Counted from the first letter of the stretch, positions 17,994 through 27,087 are shown. The stretch is DNA of 64,000 nucleotides from Planctomycetota bacterium (GCA_016745075.1 JADGDD010000001.1:249125-313124); one strand, 5' to 3'. The notes: generated by a model not told the origin, from the letters alone. Numbers and translations: made by a program.

Positions 17994-18860
17994 TTAGAGA
18001 ACCAAATGGCTTTTGCGGTATTGACTTGGGGTTTCGTGGGTGAGTTTTTTGAATTGTTTGGAAAAGTAATAGATGTCTTGAAAGCCGACGGCTTGGGCTA
18101 TTTCATTGATCGGTTTGTAGGTGGTGCGGAGTAAGATCTGTGCCTGCTTGCAGCGTCGATGTTTTATGAGGGTACCAGTCGAATATCCAAAATGTTTGCG
18201 AATAGCGCGCGACAAGGTGGATTCACTGGTGTGAAGATGGTCTGCTAACTCTGCTTGGGTTATGAGAGTGTTGATAAAGTTATCAATATAGGCAATACTC
18301 TCTTGAATAAGTGTAGGCATGTTTTGAGCATCAGTCTTTTCTGTGCTGACTCGAATAAGTTCATTAATCAGTAATTGGCCAAGTACGCGAGCTTCTTGCT
18401 CATTTCGGTAGTCGCTTTGGTACCAAGTAATGATGTATTGGCAGAGCAGAAATAAGTTATGTGAACAAGTAAGGGTGCCTGAAATAATCCCAGTAAGTTC
18501 GGGGATATATTTATCAGAACGGAACGGATTACTGGCTTGCTTATCGTTGGGGTGATGGCTGACACCCCAGCAGACTTCTCCATATTCTTGTGTGTAGTGT
18601 GGAATAACATGATTGGCTAGAGTGTGCAGTCCTTCATGCGTATTTGCTTCAATATGAAAAGAAGCGTGCCAGGGTAGGAAAAAAAACTGTCCAACCTGTA
18701 AATCAAAAAAATGATCATTAATACGGATGGTACCGCAACCTTCCATGCACATAAGCAAGAGTCTGCTACTTACTTGTGGACAGCTGGTGATTTTCCCTGG
18801 TGCATGATGAACGCGTCCTGCTTGTAAGATTATCGCGGATTCTTGCGGAGGTGTTATCAT
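17994..18860 (-). CDS. AraC family transcriptional regulator
   Basis: The N-terminus is cupin-like (GRVHHAPGKITSC, GCGTIRINDHFFDLQVGQFFFLPWHASFHIEA). The C-terminal AraC domain spans about the last 100 residues: LITQAELADHLHTSESTLSRAIRKHFG, and then EIAQAVGFQDIYYFSKQFKKLTHETPSQYRK, a full second HTH. The start is uncertain: a TTG at 18881 or the ATG at 18860 chosen here (288 residues); neither has well-spaced Shine-Dalgarno bases. It is the last gene of a minus-strand series (ECF sigma, FecR, SdpI-like, AraC) and converges on the glycosidase, which may be its target. Confidence 0.87.
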   Translation of the reverse strand: MITPPQESAIILQAGRVHHAPGKITSCPQVSSRLLLMCMEGCGTIRINDHFFDLQVGQFFFLPWHASFHIEANTHEGLHTLANHVIPHYTQEYGEVCWGVSHHPNDKQASNPFRSDKYIPELTGIISGTLTCSHNLFLLCQYIITWYQSDYRNEQEARVLGQLLINELIRVSTEKTDAQNMPTLIQESIAYIDNFINTLITQAELADHLHTSESTLSRAIRKHFGYSTGTLIKHRRCKQAQILLRTTYKPINEIAQAVGFQDIYYFSKQFKKLTHETPSQYRKSHLVL

Positions 18861-18892
18861 TCCTTGAATGATAGCTAACAACGGTCAAGTGG

Positions 18893-19261
18893 TCAAGAGG
18901 GGTCGTTATTTTTTTCAATACGGAATGAATGTGAATACCACGTTATGAGAATCCAGAAAATAAAAATTGGTAGGATCAGTGCTGCGAAGGAAAGGAAGAG
19001 ATGGATACCACAGCATTTATTGGTGACAGGAATAAGCAGAATAAGTGCATTGAGTAGGGCTATGCTGTACCCAGTTCGGATAGCAAGCCGTCCACCGTAA
19101 GCATTAATGGCATACCAGTTTTCATCACTTGCGTAAGCTTCTTTAGTGCGAATGCCATACCATGAGTTTGGACGAATTGATTTACGAACAAGTGGGAGAG
19201 ATAAGGTGATAATCAGAACAGAGGTAAGGATATTACAAGTGATGGAAATGAGATGAATCAT
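18893..19261 (-). CDS. SdpI-like family membrane protein
   Basis: A 122-residue protein with about three hydrophobic segments (4-24, 64-82, 86-110). The segment SIRPNSWYGIRTKEAYASDENWYAINAYGGRLA matches the conserved NxWYGIRT...W..N.Y motif of the SdpI/DUF3796-type family. In Bacillus, SdpI confers immunity to the SdpC toxin; most homologues elsewhere have no assigned role, and no toxin gene is nearby. It sits 32 bp upstream of the AraC gene and 71 bp downstream of the FecR-like gene. Confidence 0.72.
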   Translation of the reverse strand: MIHLISITCNILTSVLIITLSLPLVRKSIRPNSWYGIRTKEAYASDENWYAINAYGGRLAIRTGYSIALLNALILLIPVTNKCCGIHLFLSFAALILPIFIFWILITWYSHSFRIEKNNDPS

Positions 19262-19332
19262 GCTCGTATCTTCTGAGAAGAGGCGGGCATAGGTGCTTTA
19301 TTCTCTATGTTTTTATTGCATATTTGCGGATA

Positions 19333-20559
19333 TTATGGGGCAGAGAGAATCTGTATATCTGAAACGGTGAAGTTTTTATTGTGAATAGGTGTTTTGATAT
19401 TGATGTAGGTGCAGATGGCAGTGTCCCAATCGTTGTTGGTTGCATGCATCAGTCGAAGAGGCATATGAATAGTTGTCCACAGACCATTTGGTTTCATGTA
19501 TGCATTTGCGGTGAGTGTTATTTTTTTATTGTCCACTAGGAGGTGAAGGCGCAGTTGAAAAAGCTGTGTATCGTTGTGTGTAGGTTCAGGAACGCGAAGG
19601 GTGACAAGTAAGCTATCTGATGATTGGACAGTACAGATTTTTTGAGTGGAATGTTGCGAAACAGAATAAAACTTTCCATTGGTACCGGCAAGTTTTATTC
19701 CTTGCATACCTTGTTGATTGGGTTTGCCTGCCCAGAGTTTTTGTTCGTGTGCCTGAGTTAGGTGTGCATGTAGTCGTTGGCGACCTAAAGCGAGTGGTTG
19801 TGTTGTAGCAAGGTGTCCAAGGTGTGTAAGAGTCTCTTTTTCCGTAAGCGCAGCTTGCCCAGCGATGAGTAGTGCAGATTGACCATTGGTAGCATCACAG
19901 CGTACGGTGCCATGTTCTACTTGCACAAGGCTGTGCTCGGTGTTGCTTGTTACTGAAAAACGTGTGCCAAGAACAGTGGTAGTGCAGTGAGGTGTACGTA
20001 TAGAAAAAGGTTTTTCTATACGTGTGTGTACCTGTGCTTCTACGGTCCCGTGCATAAGGTTAAGTGTATGTGGTTGTGCGGTGCAACGAGCAGGTCCATA
20101 GAGATGGATAAGGCTGCCGTCTTCGTAGCGTAGGGTAGAAAAACCGCCGTCTTCAATCTCTAGGCTTTCTGTATCGGTAAGGATGTTACCAAGCTGATGA
20201 GCGCTACTCAGTTTCTCTCCATGAACGAGTATGGGGTAGCGGTTTGTCTCTATAGTAGTGTACCAGAATATGGCACAGAGGAGACACGCAGCAGTTGCAA
20301 TAAATAGCGGCCAACGTCGCCGTTTAAGCTGTCGTTCTCGTTCTTCAACTAATTGTAATAAACCATCGCCATCAGTAAGTCGTTTCATAATAGTATCGAC
20401 TCGTGTTTGTGGTTGTAGAGTTGCTATTAAGATCCGTTCTGTTGCAACTTGTTGAGCAAGTTGTTCAAGATCCGTTGAAGAAAGGTTTGGTGATAAATCA
20501 TTAAAATGTTCTTCGCGGTCAGGTTCGGCAAGGCAGTGTGCCAGTTCTTGGTCATTCAT
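19333..20559 (-). CDS. FecR-domain membrane protein, probable anti-sigma factor
   Basis: A partner of the ECF sigma factor encoded just upstream. The ATG at 20559 overlaps the sigma stop (ATGA), so 408 residues are preferred over a longer frame that runs into the sigma gene. A cytoplasmic region of about 80 residues precedes one membrane span (about 81-102, WPLFIATAACLLCAIFWYTT). A periplasmic FecR domain follows around 120-225 (GGFSTLRYEDGSLIHLYGPA, TPHCTTTVLGTRFSVTS, VQVEHGTV), then a beta-rich C-terminus. No TonB-dependent receptor follows, unlike classical FecIRA. The layout (sigma, FecR with a long C-terminal extension) is common in PVC bacteria. Confidence 0.82.
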   Translation of the reverse strand: MNDQELAHCLAEPDREEHFNDLSPNLSSTDLEQLAQQVATERILIATLQPQTRVDTIMKRLTDGDGLLQLVEERERQLKRRRWPLFIATAACLLCAIFWYTTIETNRYPILVHGEKLSSAHQLGNILTDTESLEIEDGGFSTLRYEDGSLIHLYGPARCTAQPHTLNLMHGTVEAQVHTRIEKPFSIRTPHCTTTVLGTRFSVTSNTEHSLVQVEHGTVRCDATNGQSALLIAGQAALTEKETLTHLGHLATTQPLALGRQRLHAHLTQAHEQKLWAGKPNQQGMQGIKLAGTNGKFYSVSQHSTQKICTVQSSDSLLVTLRVPEPTHNDTQLFQLRLHLLVDNKKITLTANAYMKPNGLWTTIHMPLRLMHATNNDWDTAICTYINIKTPIHNKNFTVSDIQILSAP

Positions 20560-21122
20560 GAGTGTCCGCCTTGTTGCATGCATGCAGCTAGTGCTTTGCG
20601 CGCACGGAATGCCGTGACCTTGGCCCAAGAATTACTTTTTCCTTGTTGGGCAGCAAGGTTATGTAAAGAAACTCCATCTTGGTAATGTGCGGTAATAAGC
20701 ATTCTTGCGGTATGACCCAGTTGGGAGAGGCAGTGGTGTAGTGCTTCCAGTTGAGTGCTGCTTTCGTTTTCTGTAGGCGTATCAAAAATGTTGGTGGAAT
20801 GTTCCATGATTTCTTTGTAGCGACTGTTTGCTTTATGTCGCCGTGCCCAGGCTCGCTTTGCGTTATTGGCGTGATTGCGTGCTATAACACCAAGCCACGG
20901 TAGGATATTGCTACCTAACTGGTAGTGAGCAATTTTAAGGTAGGCGGTGACAAATGTTTCTTGTAGAATATCATCAATAAGAGCGGGATCAGGGACGATG
21001 GCAGCTAAGAAGACTTGCAGCGGCCGCTCGCATTGTTCTACAATGAGTCGATAAGCATCTCGATTACCAGCACGTACAGCGGTAACAGCTTGGTCAATAA
21101 CTGTGGTGTTTATCTCTGTCAT
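20556..21122 (-). CDS. ECF-type RNA polymerase sigma factor
   Basis: A 188-residue sigma-70 family protein with region 2 (about 25-90: CERPLQVFLAAIVPDPALIDDILQETFVTAYLKIAHY) and region 4 (about 125-180: LEALHHCLSQLGHTARMLITAHYQDGVSLHNLAAQQGKSNSWAKVTAFRARKAL). The DDILQETF segment is the typical -10-binding helix. It is translationally coupled to the FecR-like gene. No clean ribosome site precedes the ATG. Targets are unknown; self-regulation is usual in the class but was not demonstrated from promoter sequence. Confidence 0.88.
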   Translation of the reverse strand: MTEINTTVIDQAVTAVRAGNRDAYRLIVEQCERPLQVFLAAIVPDPALIDDILQETFVTAYLKIAHYQLGSNILPWLGVIARNHANNAKRAWARRHKANSRYKEIMEHSTNIFDTPTENESSTQLEALHHCLSQLGHTARMLITAHYQDGVSLHNLAAQQGKSNSWAKVTAFRARKALAACMQQGGHS

Positions 21123-21184
21123 CTATTCTGCTATGTTCGTAGTGCTAGGAAAGGTTACAAGCGGACAGTCATTGTCAGAGCTCG

Positions 21185-22420
21185 ATGGGAAGATATGCTG
21201 CTGTAATGCCAACCCCGCTTCGTATGCGCACGCAGATGCTGCTCGGATTCCTTTCGCTCTTCACTGTCTTAACCTTGGTGATGGGGTATTTGGCGTGGTT
21301 GTGGGTCGACAAGAATTTGCGTGAACAGGCAGAGCAACGGGCTCGTTCTATTGGCCGTGTTATTACGAGTGGTGGTTTTGCTCTGAATGATCGTGTGCGT
21401 GAGAAGATGCAAACGCTTACTGGTTACGAATTTCATATGGGTGCAGATGGCCAACAAGAGGCGGGTAGTTTAACTATTACCGAAAATGGTGTTACTGTTA
21501 CCGTCAACTATCAAACGGCTGCTTATCATGCTGAGCGACAAAAAATAATAACTGGAACAATAGCACTTGTGTTCAGTGGTGTGCTGTTGTGTTTGGCTCT
21601 TTCTTTTTGGTTGGCTCGTCGTTTGGCACTGCCTTTAGAGGCTTTATCCTTAGCTACACGTCGTATTGGTGAGGGTGAGTTAGAAACTCCAGTTCAAGAC
21701 CAGCCAGCCAGTGGTGCAGCAGAAATTTGTTTATTAACTCGTGATGTTGAACGTATGCGTGGGCGGTTAATTGAACTTGATGCACAACATCGCCAAGATG
21801 AGCGCCTTGCTACGCTTGGTTTATTTACCGCGACTATTGCTCATGAAGTGCGTAACCCATTGTCTGCGGTGCGGCTGACGGTTCAAATGTTAGAGCGGCA
21901 ATATGCAGATGCTACAGGCCTGACCATGATTCAAGAGGAATTGGAGCGCTTAGATTTAACCGTAGATGAATTACTCTCTTTTTCTCGTGGGATAGAAATA
22001 GAGCGAGTAGACAGTGATTTAACAGCCATTGCAAAAGATGTGTGCCGCCTGCTTAAACGACAAGCAGACTATGCTGATGTTTTATTGACTATTGAAGGTG
22101 AAGCCCAGTGTGCGGTGGATCCAAAACGTGTTCGTCAATTATTAATGAATATTATTTTGAATGCTATTCAGGCTCAGCATGAAGATGGTGGCGAGGTTAT
22201 TATTTCTGTATGTAACAATGGTTACACAATTCGAGACAAAGGGCCGGGGGTTCCTCAAGGGATACAAGCCCATCTCTTTGAACCATTTACCACGGCAAAA
22301 GAAAGTGGTACAGGTTTAGGTTTACACCTTGCTAAAGAAATTGCTACCGCACATGGCGGTAGCTTATCTTACGCAGATGCACCAGAAGGCGGTGCTCTGT
22401 TTACGGTGCTTTTTTCTTAA
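21185..22420 (+). CDS. Orphan sensor histidine kinase
   Basis: An inner-membrane two-component sensor. It has two membrane spans (about 17-40 and 122-146) enclosing a short sensing region of about 80 residues, a HAMP linker (about 145-197), HisKA with phospho-acceptor H220 in IAHEVRNPLSAVR, and an HATPase domain with an N box (LLMNIILNAIQA), IRDKGPGVP, FTTAKESGTGLGL and a GG box. The start could also be the ATGs at 21206 or 21224; none has good Shine-Dalgarno bases. No response regulator is adjacent. Its stop overlaps the convergent lipoprotein gene by 4 bp, so no separate terminator fits between them. Confidence 0.9.
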   Translation: MGRYAAVMPTPLRMRTQMLLGFLSLFTVLTLVMGYLAWLWVDKNLREQAEQRARSIGRVITSGGFALNDRVREKMQTLTGYEFHMGADGQQEAGSLTITENGVTVTVNYQTAAYHAERQKIITGTIALVFSGVLLCLALSFWLARRLALPLEALSLATRRIGEGELETPVQDQPASGAAEICLLTRDVERMRGRLIELDAQHRQDERLATLGLFTATIAHEVRNPLSAVRLTVQMLERQYADATGLTMIQEELERLDLTVDELLSFSRGIEIERVDSDLTAIAKDVCRLLKRQADYADVLLTIEGEAQCAVDPKRVRQLLMNIILNAIQAQHEDGGEVIISVCNNGYTIRDKGPGVPQGIQAHLFEPFTTAKESGTGLGLHLAKEIATAHGGSLSYADAPEGGALFTVLFS

Positions 22421-24000
22421 TTATCAACGGCAAGGATGTCAGGTGAGGCAGCACGGCTAAAATATAATAATTCAGCGCTATTATCACCATTGGTGCCAAC
22501 GGCGGTTACATCAATTTGATAACTTGCGACTGTTTCACTATTATAGGTTGCAGGTAAATCTGTGGCGATGCTGAGTGGTAGTGAAAGTGGGTTGCTATAA
22601 TCCGTGTCAGCAAGAGCACTGGTGATATATGCCCCCGTATTTATTTGTGTGCCGTTTGCTCGTAGATAAAATATATGTGCGTTTAACCCCATGCCACGTA
22701 CATCAACACCACCAGCATGGCTGAGTGCTCGACTCGCGGTCATGGTTAATGTACTGCCAGTAGGATTAAAAGTGATTGGGTTGGCAGAACTGGTTCCTGC
22801 TGTTGCGAGGCTTATCGCAGTAGAGCCGCTGCCATCATCCCAGTTTGTGGCCAGCGGTGGCGTATTAAAGACATACATCAAACGGCTAATAACACGCGCG
22901 GTAGTGCCAGTATCCAAAACGACTTCAAAATGGAACACGGTTGGAACCGGATCTTTATTGGTTGCCGGAGAAATCCAAATGGTATAGACATTGTTACTGG
23001 TTAGGTTTGTACCTTTTACCAGTGCATAGGAACTAGCACTCCAGGCCGTTCCAGCAGTAGGGTAACTGGGGAGGGTAAATCCACCGGCAGCAGCAGAAAT
23101 GGTGCCATCAGCAAAAGCTGGAACTTTGGTTGCTTTTACAGAAGTAATACGGCTGGCCAAAGCGCTTGGGACTTGTAACTCCATGGTAAGGATATGTTGA
23201 TTAGTATAAGGTTTACTGTCTCCATCTCCGCCGCCAAAAATCTGCCCACTATTGAGTTTGAGATTATCAAAGACAACAAGGCATGATTCTTTGAGAAGGT
23301 TTGCATTGGTGTCATCTCCAGCGACAGCATCAATATGCCAGAGACAGCTGGATTTGACTTCATTACTGTCAAACACGCCGTTGTCATTACTGTCATTATC
23401 AAAGAAATCTGGGACTTTATCACCATCATCATCTGCATTGGTATTGCCGTAGAGTGTATTTAAATTAACGCTGTTGGCTGTACCATCATCGTTTGGGTCT
23501 ACTTGTACCAAATCAGAAAGATCTATTGCTGTTGTTTTGGAAGCGTCACTTGCTGGTAAGCTACTTGCGGTCATTTGATAATTGGCAAGATCAAGTGTTA
23601 GGGTTCCGAGGTTTGTGTTGGCAGTGATGTCAATGGTTGTGGAACCATTTTGTACCAACATCGCAATCGGACTGTTATCTAAATCAAGTAAGACAACATG
23701 GTACTTTCCGTTACTGATAGTGGTAGACATGTTGGCAGCACCGTCCATCATAACCATATTGTGATTATTTGAAGAGAGGGTGGTGGCATCTGCTGCTGTT
23801 TGTGTATCTGTAGCTGCTTGCTCATCAGAGCTGACTAAGAGTACTCTATAATCTGAAGCTGAGTTTGTAAGAGAAGCTGAAACCGTAACTGACTGTGCGG
23901 TATTTTCTGTTGTAGTGGCAGTTCCGCTGCCTGAAGAACAAGCGGTCATAAAGCTCAAAAGTCCGGCTAAACCTGTGTAGCATAATGATTGTATGCGCAT
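22417..24000 (-). CDS. Secreted or surface lipoprotein of unknown function
   Basis: A 527-residue protein with a lipoprotein signal (hydrophobic stretch ending FMTACSSGSG). It is rich in Ser, Thr, Asn and Asp. A calcium-binding-like segment near residues 185-215 (DDDGDKVPDFFDNDSNDNGV) resembles thrombospondin type 3 repeats. The first 120 residues look like a beta-rich domain of the kind seen in DUF4382-type lipoproteins, but I do not claim membership. An AGGAG site lies 9 nt before the ATG. A cell-surface adhesin or substrate-binding role is possible. Confidence 0.7.
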   Translation of the reverse strand: MRIQSLCYTGLAGLLSFMTACSSGSGTATTTENTAQSVTVSASLTNSASDYRVLLVSSDEQAATDTQTAADATTLSSNNHNMVMMDGAANMSTTISNGKYHVVLLDLDNSPIAMLVQNGSTTIDITANTNLGTLTLDLANYQMTASSLPASDASKTTAIDLSDLVQVDPNDDGTANSVNLNTLYGNTNADDDGDKVPDFFDNDSNDNGVFDSNEVKSSCLWHIDAVAGDDTNANLLKESCLVVFDNLKLNSGQIFGGGDGDSKPYTNQHILTMELQVPSALASRITSVKATKVPAFADGTISAAAGGFTLPSYPTAGTAWSASSYALVKGTNLTSNNVYTIWISPATNKDPVPTVFHFEVVLDTGTTARVISRLMYVFNTPPLATNWDDGSGSTAISLATAGTSSANPITFNPTGSTLTMTASRALSHAGGVDVRGMGLNAHIFYLRANGTQINTGAYITSALADTDYSNPLSLPLSIATDLPATYNSETVASYQIDVTAVGTNGDNSAELLYFSRAASPDILAVDN

Positions 24001-24023
24001 ATCGAATTCTCCTATTCTTATGC

Positions 24024-24052
24024 AACATACACTTTTTTCGGCTTTATCGCAA
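24024..24052 (-). promoter_or_regulatory. Predicted promoter of the large lipoprotein gene
   Basis: On the minus strand TTGCGA (24052-24047) and TATGTT (24029-24024) are separated by 17 bp, about 24 bp from the ATG at 24000. Confidence 0.4.
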
Positions 24053-24082
24053 TAGCCTCTTCGAATATTTTATTGGTATCTT

Positions 24083-24460
24083 TTACAACGCGACGGTTGC
24101 GTCAATTTCAACACGAGCGTCTTTGGGTAACCGAGCGACTTCTACGCAGGCACGTGCAGGGAACGGAGCTTCAAAAAATTGTTCGTAGGTGCTATTGACG
24201 GCAGAAAAATCATTCATGTCAGCAAGATAAATGGTGAGTTTCACTGCTTTACTCAGGCTGGTTCCGGCTTCACGGCACACAGCGCTCAGGTTAATAAGTG
24301 CTTGGTTGGTTTGGCTGGCAGCATCGTTGCCGGAAAAGGTGTTGTTACTTGGGTTAATCCCAAGCTGTCCACTGCACCACAACAGGGTATCGTGTCGAAC
24401 AGCTTGACTGTAAGGACCAAGGGCGGCAGGGGCATCAGGGGTAGAGATAGAATGAATCAT
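24083..24460 (-). CDS. ridA: RidA family enamine/imine deaminase
   Basis: A 125-residue cytoplasmic protein of the YjgF/YER057c/UK114 family, which hydrolyses reactive 2-aminoacrylate and related imines from PLP enzymes. Characteristic segments are APAALGPYSQAVR, LLWCSGQLGINP, VKLTIYLADMNDF, and the closing FPARACVEVARLPKDARVEIDA, which holds the catalytic arginine (in PARAC). Length is normal. It is divergent from map, with only a weak ribosome site. Confidence 0.93.
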   Translation of the reverse strand: MIHSISTPDAPAALGPYSQAVRHDTLLWCSGQLGINPSNNTFSGNDAASQTNQALINLSAVCREAGTSLSKAVKLTIYLADMNDFSAVNSTYEQFFEAPFPARACVEVARLPKDARVEIDATVAL

Positions 24461-24549
24461 ATAACAAGTCTTTCTGTATCATATGCTGATGCAATTAGCA
24501 GTTGCAGAGGCGGGTCTTTATGGTCGAATGTGGGCTGTAAGGAGAGTGT

Positions 24550-25569
24550 GTGAATAAGGTGAAGCCCAATGACCCCTGCTGGTGTGGGAGTGGAAAGAAG
24601 TACAAGAAGTGTCACTTACCGAAAGACCGTGTGGCCTCATTTAAAGCCAAAACCGTGGAGCGGCCCAAGAACCAAGTGAAGCCGGGACTTATTAGCTCAA
24701 AACTTACTGTTCCAGAACATATTGTTAGAACAGATTACGCTCAAACTGGTAGACCTTCTCGAACGAGCGGCTTTAGCAAACCAAAGGGTGATGAACTCGT
24801 GCGGATGCGTGAGGCATGTTTGGCAGCTCGTCGTGTTTTGGATCTAACTTGTGCGGCAGCGCGTATTGGCATGAAATCAGATGAGCTCGATAGAATTGCT
24901 CATGATGCTATTATTGCGGAAGGAGCTTATCCTTCATGTTTGAATTATCATAATTATCCAAAAACTATTTGTACGTCTGTTAATGAAGTTATTTGCCATG
25001 GTATTCCCGATGATCGTACCCTTAAAGATGGTGATATCGTTAATGTTGATGTAACGTTGTACAAAAATGGTTTTCATGGCGATTGCTCAAAAATGGTGTT
25101 GATTGGTGAAGTGGATGAAGTTTCACGTAATCTGGTCAAAGTAACAGAAGAGTGTTTATATAAAGGAATTGCCCAGGTGCGCCCTGGAAATATGCTCAGC
25201 GAGGTTGGCCGTGCGATAGAAAAACATGCTGTACCTGCTGGTTTTTCTGTTGTTCGTGCGTTTGTTGGTCATGGTATTGGGACCCATTTTCATATGGAAC
25301 CCCAAGTCGCACATTATTTTGACGCTTCCCAGAAAGTGCGACTTGAAGAAGGTATGATTTTTACCGTTGAGCCAATGATCAACATTGGCGACTGGCAGCA
25401 CCGGATGTGGAACGATAAATGGACTGCGGTGACTACAGACTTGCAGCGTAGTGCGCAATTTGAACATACCATTTTAGTTAGAGCAGATGGCCCCGAAATT
25501 CTTACCGTGGCTGAAGGCGAATCTGCAACAGAGCTCACTCCTAAAGGTGTGATTTGTGCAGGAAGATAA
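24550..25569 (+). CDS. map: Methionine aminopeptidase with N-terminal SEC-C zinc motif
   Basis: Removes initiator methionine from nascent proteins. The N-terminal 25 residues are a SEC-C motif (C10, C12, C21, H22 in DPCWCGSGKKYKKCH) as in SecA and the ribosome-associated MapA-like subtype. After a basic linker comes the M24A catalytic domain with metal ligands in VNVDVTL, HGDCSKM, VGHGIGTHFHMEP, FTVEPMI and FEHTILV. The GTG start at 24550 has AGGAG 6 nt upstream; 339 residues fit a SEC-C-tagged enzyme. thiL overlaps the end by 14 bp. Confidence 0.95.
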   Translation: MNKVKPNDPCWCGSGKKYKKCHLPKDRVASFKAKTVERPKNQVKPGLISSKLTVPEHIVRTDYAQTGRPSRTSGFSKPKGDELVRMREACLAARRVLDLTCAAARIGMKSDELDRIAHDAIIAEGAYPSCLNYHNYPKTICTSVNEVICHGIPDDRTLKDGDIVNVDVTLYKNGFHGDCSKMVLIGEVDEVSRNLVKVTEECLYKGIAQVRPGNMLSEVGRAIEKHAVPAGFSVVRAFVGHGIGTHFHMEPQVAHYFDASQKVRLEEGMIFTVEPMINIGDWQHRMWNDKWTAVTTDLQRSAQFEHTILVRADGPEILTVAEGESATELTPKGVICAGR

Positions 25570-26446
25570 ACTTATAGATTTTGTTACCGCACAGGCAGGT
25601 AAACAGGAAGAATCTGTTGTCGGCATTGGCGATGATTGTTGCATATGGCAGGCTGAAGGCCAACAGTGTTTGAGTGTTGATAGCATTGTGGAAGGCGTTC
25701 ATTTTACCATTGAAGATGCTAGCGCCTTGGTTGGTCGTAAGGCTGCGGCTACCGCCTTGTCTGACCTTGCTGCTATGGGTGCACGGCCGATAGGCGCGGT
25801 TGTTGCCTTGCAGTGTCCTGCTCATCGTGATCCAAATGAACTGATGACAGGGTTATTAGAAGAGCTTCAACGGCATGACTGTGCTTTGCTTGGTGGCGAT
25901 ACGACGGCATCAGATCAATTAGTTATCAGTGTGACGGTATGGGGTAAGCCTGCACCATCAGGACGTTTATTGACGCGTTCTGGTGGCGAATCAAGTGACT
26001 TATTGGTCGTAACGGGGGCACTCGGTGGTAGTTTGGAGAATGGTCGCCATTTACGTCCTCCAGTTCGTTTAATTGAAGGTGAATGGCTTGCTCAAGAATC
26101 AGCGGTTCGTGCTATGATGGACCTCAGCGATGGTCTTGCTTCAGACGCACCAAAATTAGCGAAGGCGAGCGGTATGGGCTGCCTCCTGCTGCCAGACCGC
26201 GTGCCTATTCATGCAGATGTACCGGCTCGGAGTTATTCAGAACAGCGCGCCTGTTGTGACGGAGAAGACTTTGAGCTGCTCTTTGCCATTGAATCTACGT
26301 TTTGGCCGGAATTGCAAGCCAAATGGCCATTCAATCTTTCTATCACGGTTGTGGGCTGGCTCTTAGATGAGCCCGGAACGTGGTGTGAGGGCCCTAGCGG
26401 CCAATTGCAGCCTTTTCCGTGGAGTGGGTACGAGCACAAATCATAA
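25556..26446 (+). CDS. thiL: Thiamine-monophosphate kinase
   Basis: Phosphorylates thiamine monophosphate to TPP, the ligand of the riboswitch in front of thiC at 38.5 kb. The GTG start overlaps map by 14 bp, giving 296 residues, slightly short. Motifs are GIGDDCCIW, VDSIVEGVHF, GRKAAATALSDLAAMGARP (dimer and ATP site), LLGGDTTAS, VTGALGGS, MDLSDGLASDAPKL and GEDFELLF. The overlap implies coupled translation with map. 136 bp follow before accB, with no terminator that I can see. Confidence 0.93.
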   Translation: MQEDKLIDFVTAQAGKQEESVVGIGDDCCIWQAEGQQCLSVDSIVEGVHFTIEDASALVGRKAAATALSDLAAMGARPIGAVVALQCPAHRDPNELMTGLLEELQRHDCALLGGDTTASDQLVISVTVWGKPAPSGRLLTRSGGESSDLLVVTGALGGSLENGRHLRPPVRLIEGEWLAQESAVRAMMDLSDGLASDAPKLAKASGMGCLLLPDRVPIHADVPARSYSEQRACCDGEDFELLFAIESTFWPELQAKWPFNLSITVVGWLLDEPGTWCEGPSGQLQPFPWSGYEHKS

Positions 26447-26585
26447 AAAATGAAGCTATGCTTGGCAGGTATTTGGCGGCAAAGAGGGCTTGCCTATTCA
26501 AGAGTGCTTGTAGACTGCGTTTTTGTAAAAATCACTCCGTTTTGGGCCCTTTCGGGCTAAAAATGGCCTAACATGAGGAAAAATG

Positions 26586-27032
26586 ATGGATATTAAAGCG
26601 CTACGTTCCCTGACGAAATTAATGAATGACAACGGTCTTATTGAACTTGAAGTAGAATCAAACGACATGAAAGTGAAAATGTCAAAAGCGGGTACTGCGG
26701 TTGCTCCAGCCGCCGTTGTGGCTGCACCAGTTGTTGCGGCTCCAGCCGCAGCATCGGCTCCAGCCGCTGTTGAACCAGCGGGGGAAGACTTCTCTGGTTG
26801 TACCGCTATTAAATCACCAATTCCAGGTACTGCTTATTTGCGTCCAAACCCAGATTCTCCATTGTTCGTAAAAGTTGGCGATACCATCAACGAAGGTGAT
26901 GTTGTTTGCCTTGTGGAAGCGATGAAAGTATTTAACGAAATCAAGGCGCAAACAAGTGGTGTTGTGAAGAAAGTCTGCGTGGAAGATTCTCAAGCTGTTG
27001 AGTATGATTCAGACCTTTTCTTAATCGGCTAG
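26586..27032 (+). CDS. accB: Biotin carboxyl carrier protein of acetyl-CoA carboxylase
   Basis: Carries the carboxybiotin for malonyl-CoA synthesis. The ATG at 26586 gives MDIKALRSLTKLM, matching the family, and has better spacing to AGGA at 26576-26579 than the ATG at 26583. The Ala/Pro linker covers about 37-65. The biotinyl domain ends with the EAMKVFNEI motif, where K114 is biotinylated. Total is 148 residues. Followed by accC in the usual order, with a stem-loop in the 86-bp gap. Confidence 0.97.
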   Translation: MDIKALRSLTKLMNDNGLIELEVESNDMKVKMSKAGTAVAPAAVVAAPVVAAPAAASAPAAVEPAGEDFSGCTAIKSPIPGTAYLRPNPDSPLFVKVGDTINEGDVVCLVEAMKVFNEIKAQTSGVVKKVCVEDSQAVEYDSDLFLIG

Positions 27033-27066
27033 TTTCTTTTATTTAATGAAGTGAGGCCGAATGGTG

Positions 27067-27087
27067 CACAAGAAAATTATTCTTGTG
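27067..27087 (+). promoter_or_regulatory. Stem-loop between accB and accC
   Basis: CACAAGAA (27067-27074) pairs with TTCTTGTG (27080-27087) across a 5-nt loop, without a T-tract. It could be an mRNA processing or stability element that sets the accB:accC ratio, since BCCP is usually needed in excess. That role is inference. Confidence 0.4.

Noticed and set aside
26540..26566. Terminator between thiL and accB
   Set aside because: GCCC/GGGC could form a 4-bp stem, but it is too short and lacks a T-tract on the plus strand.
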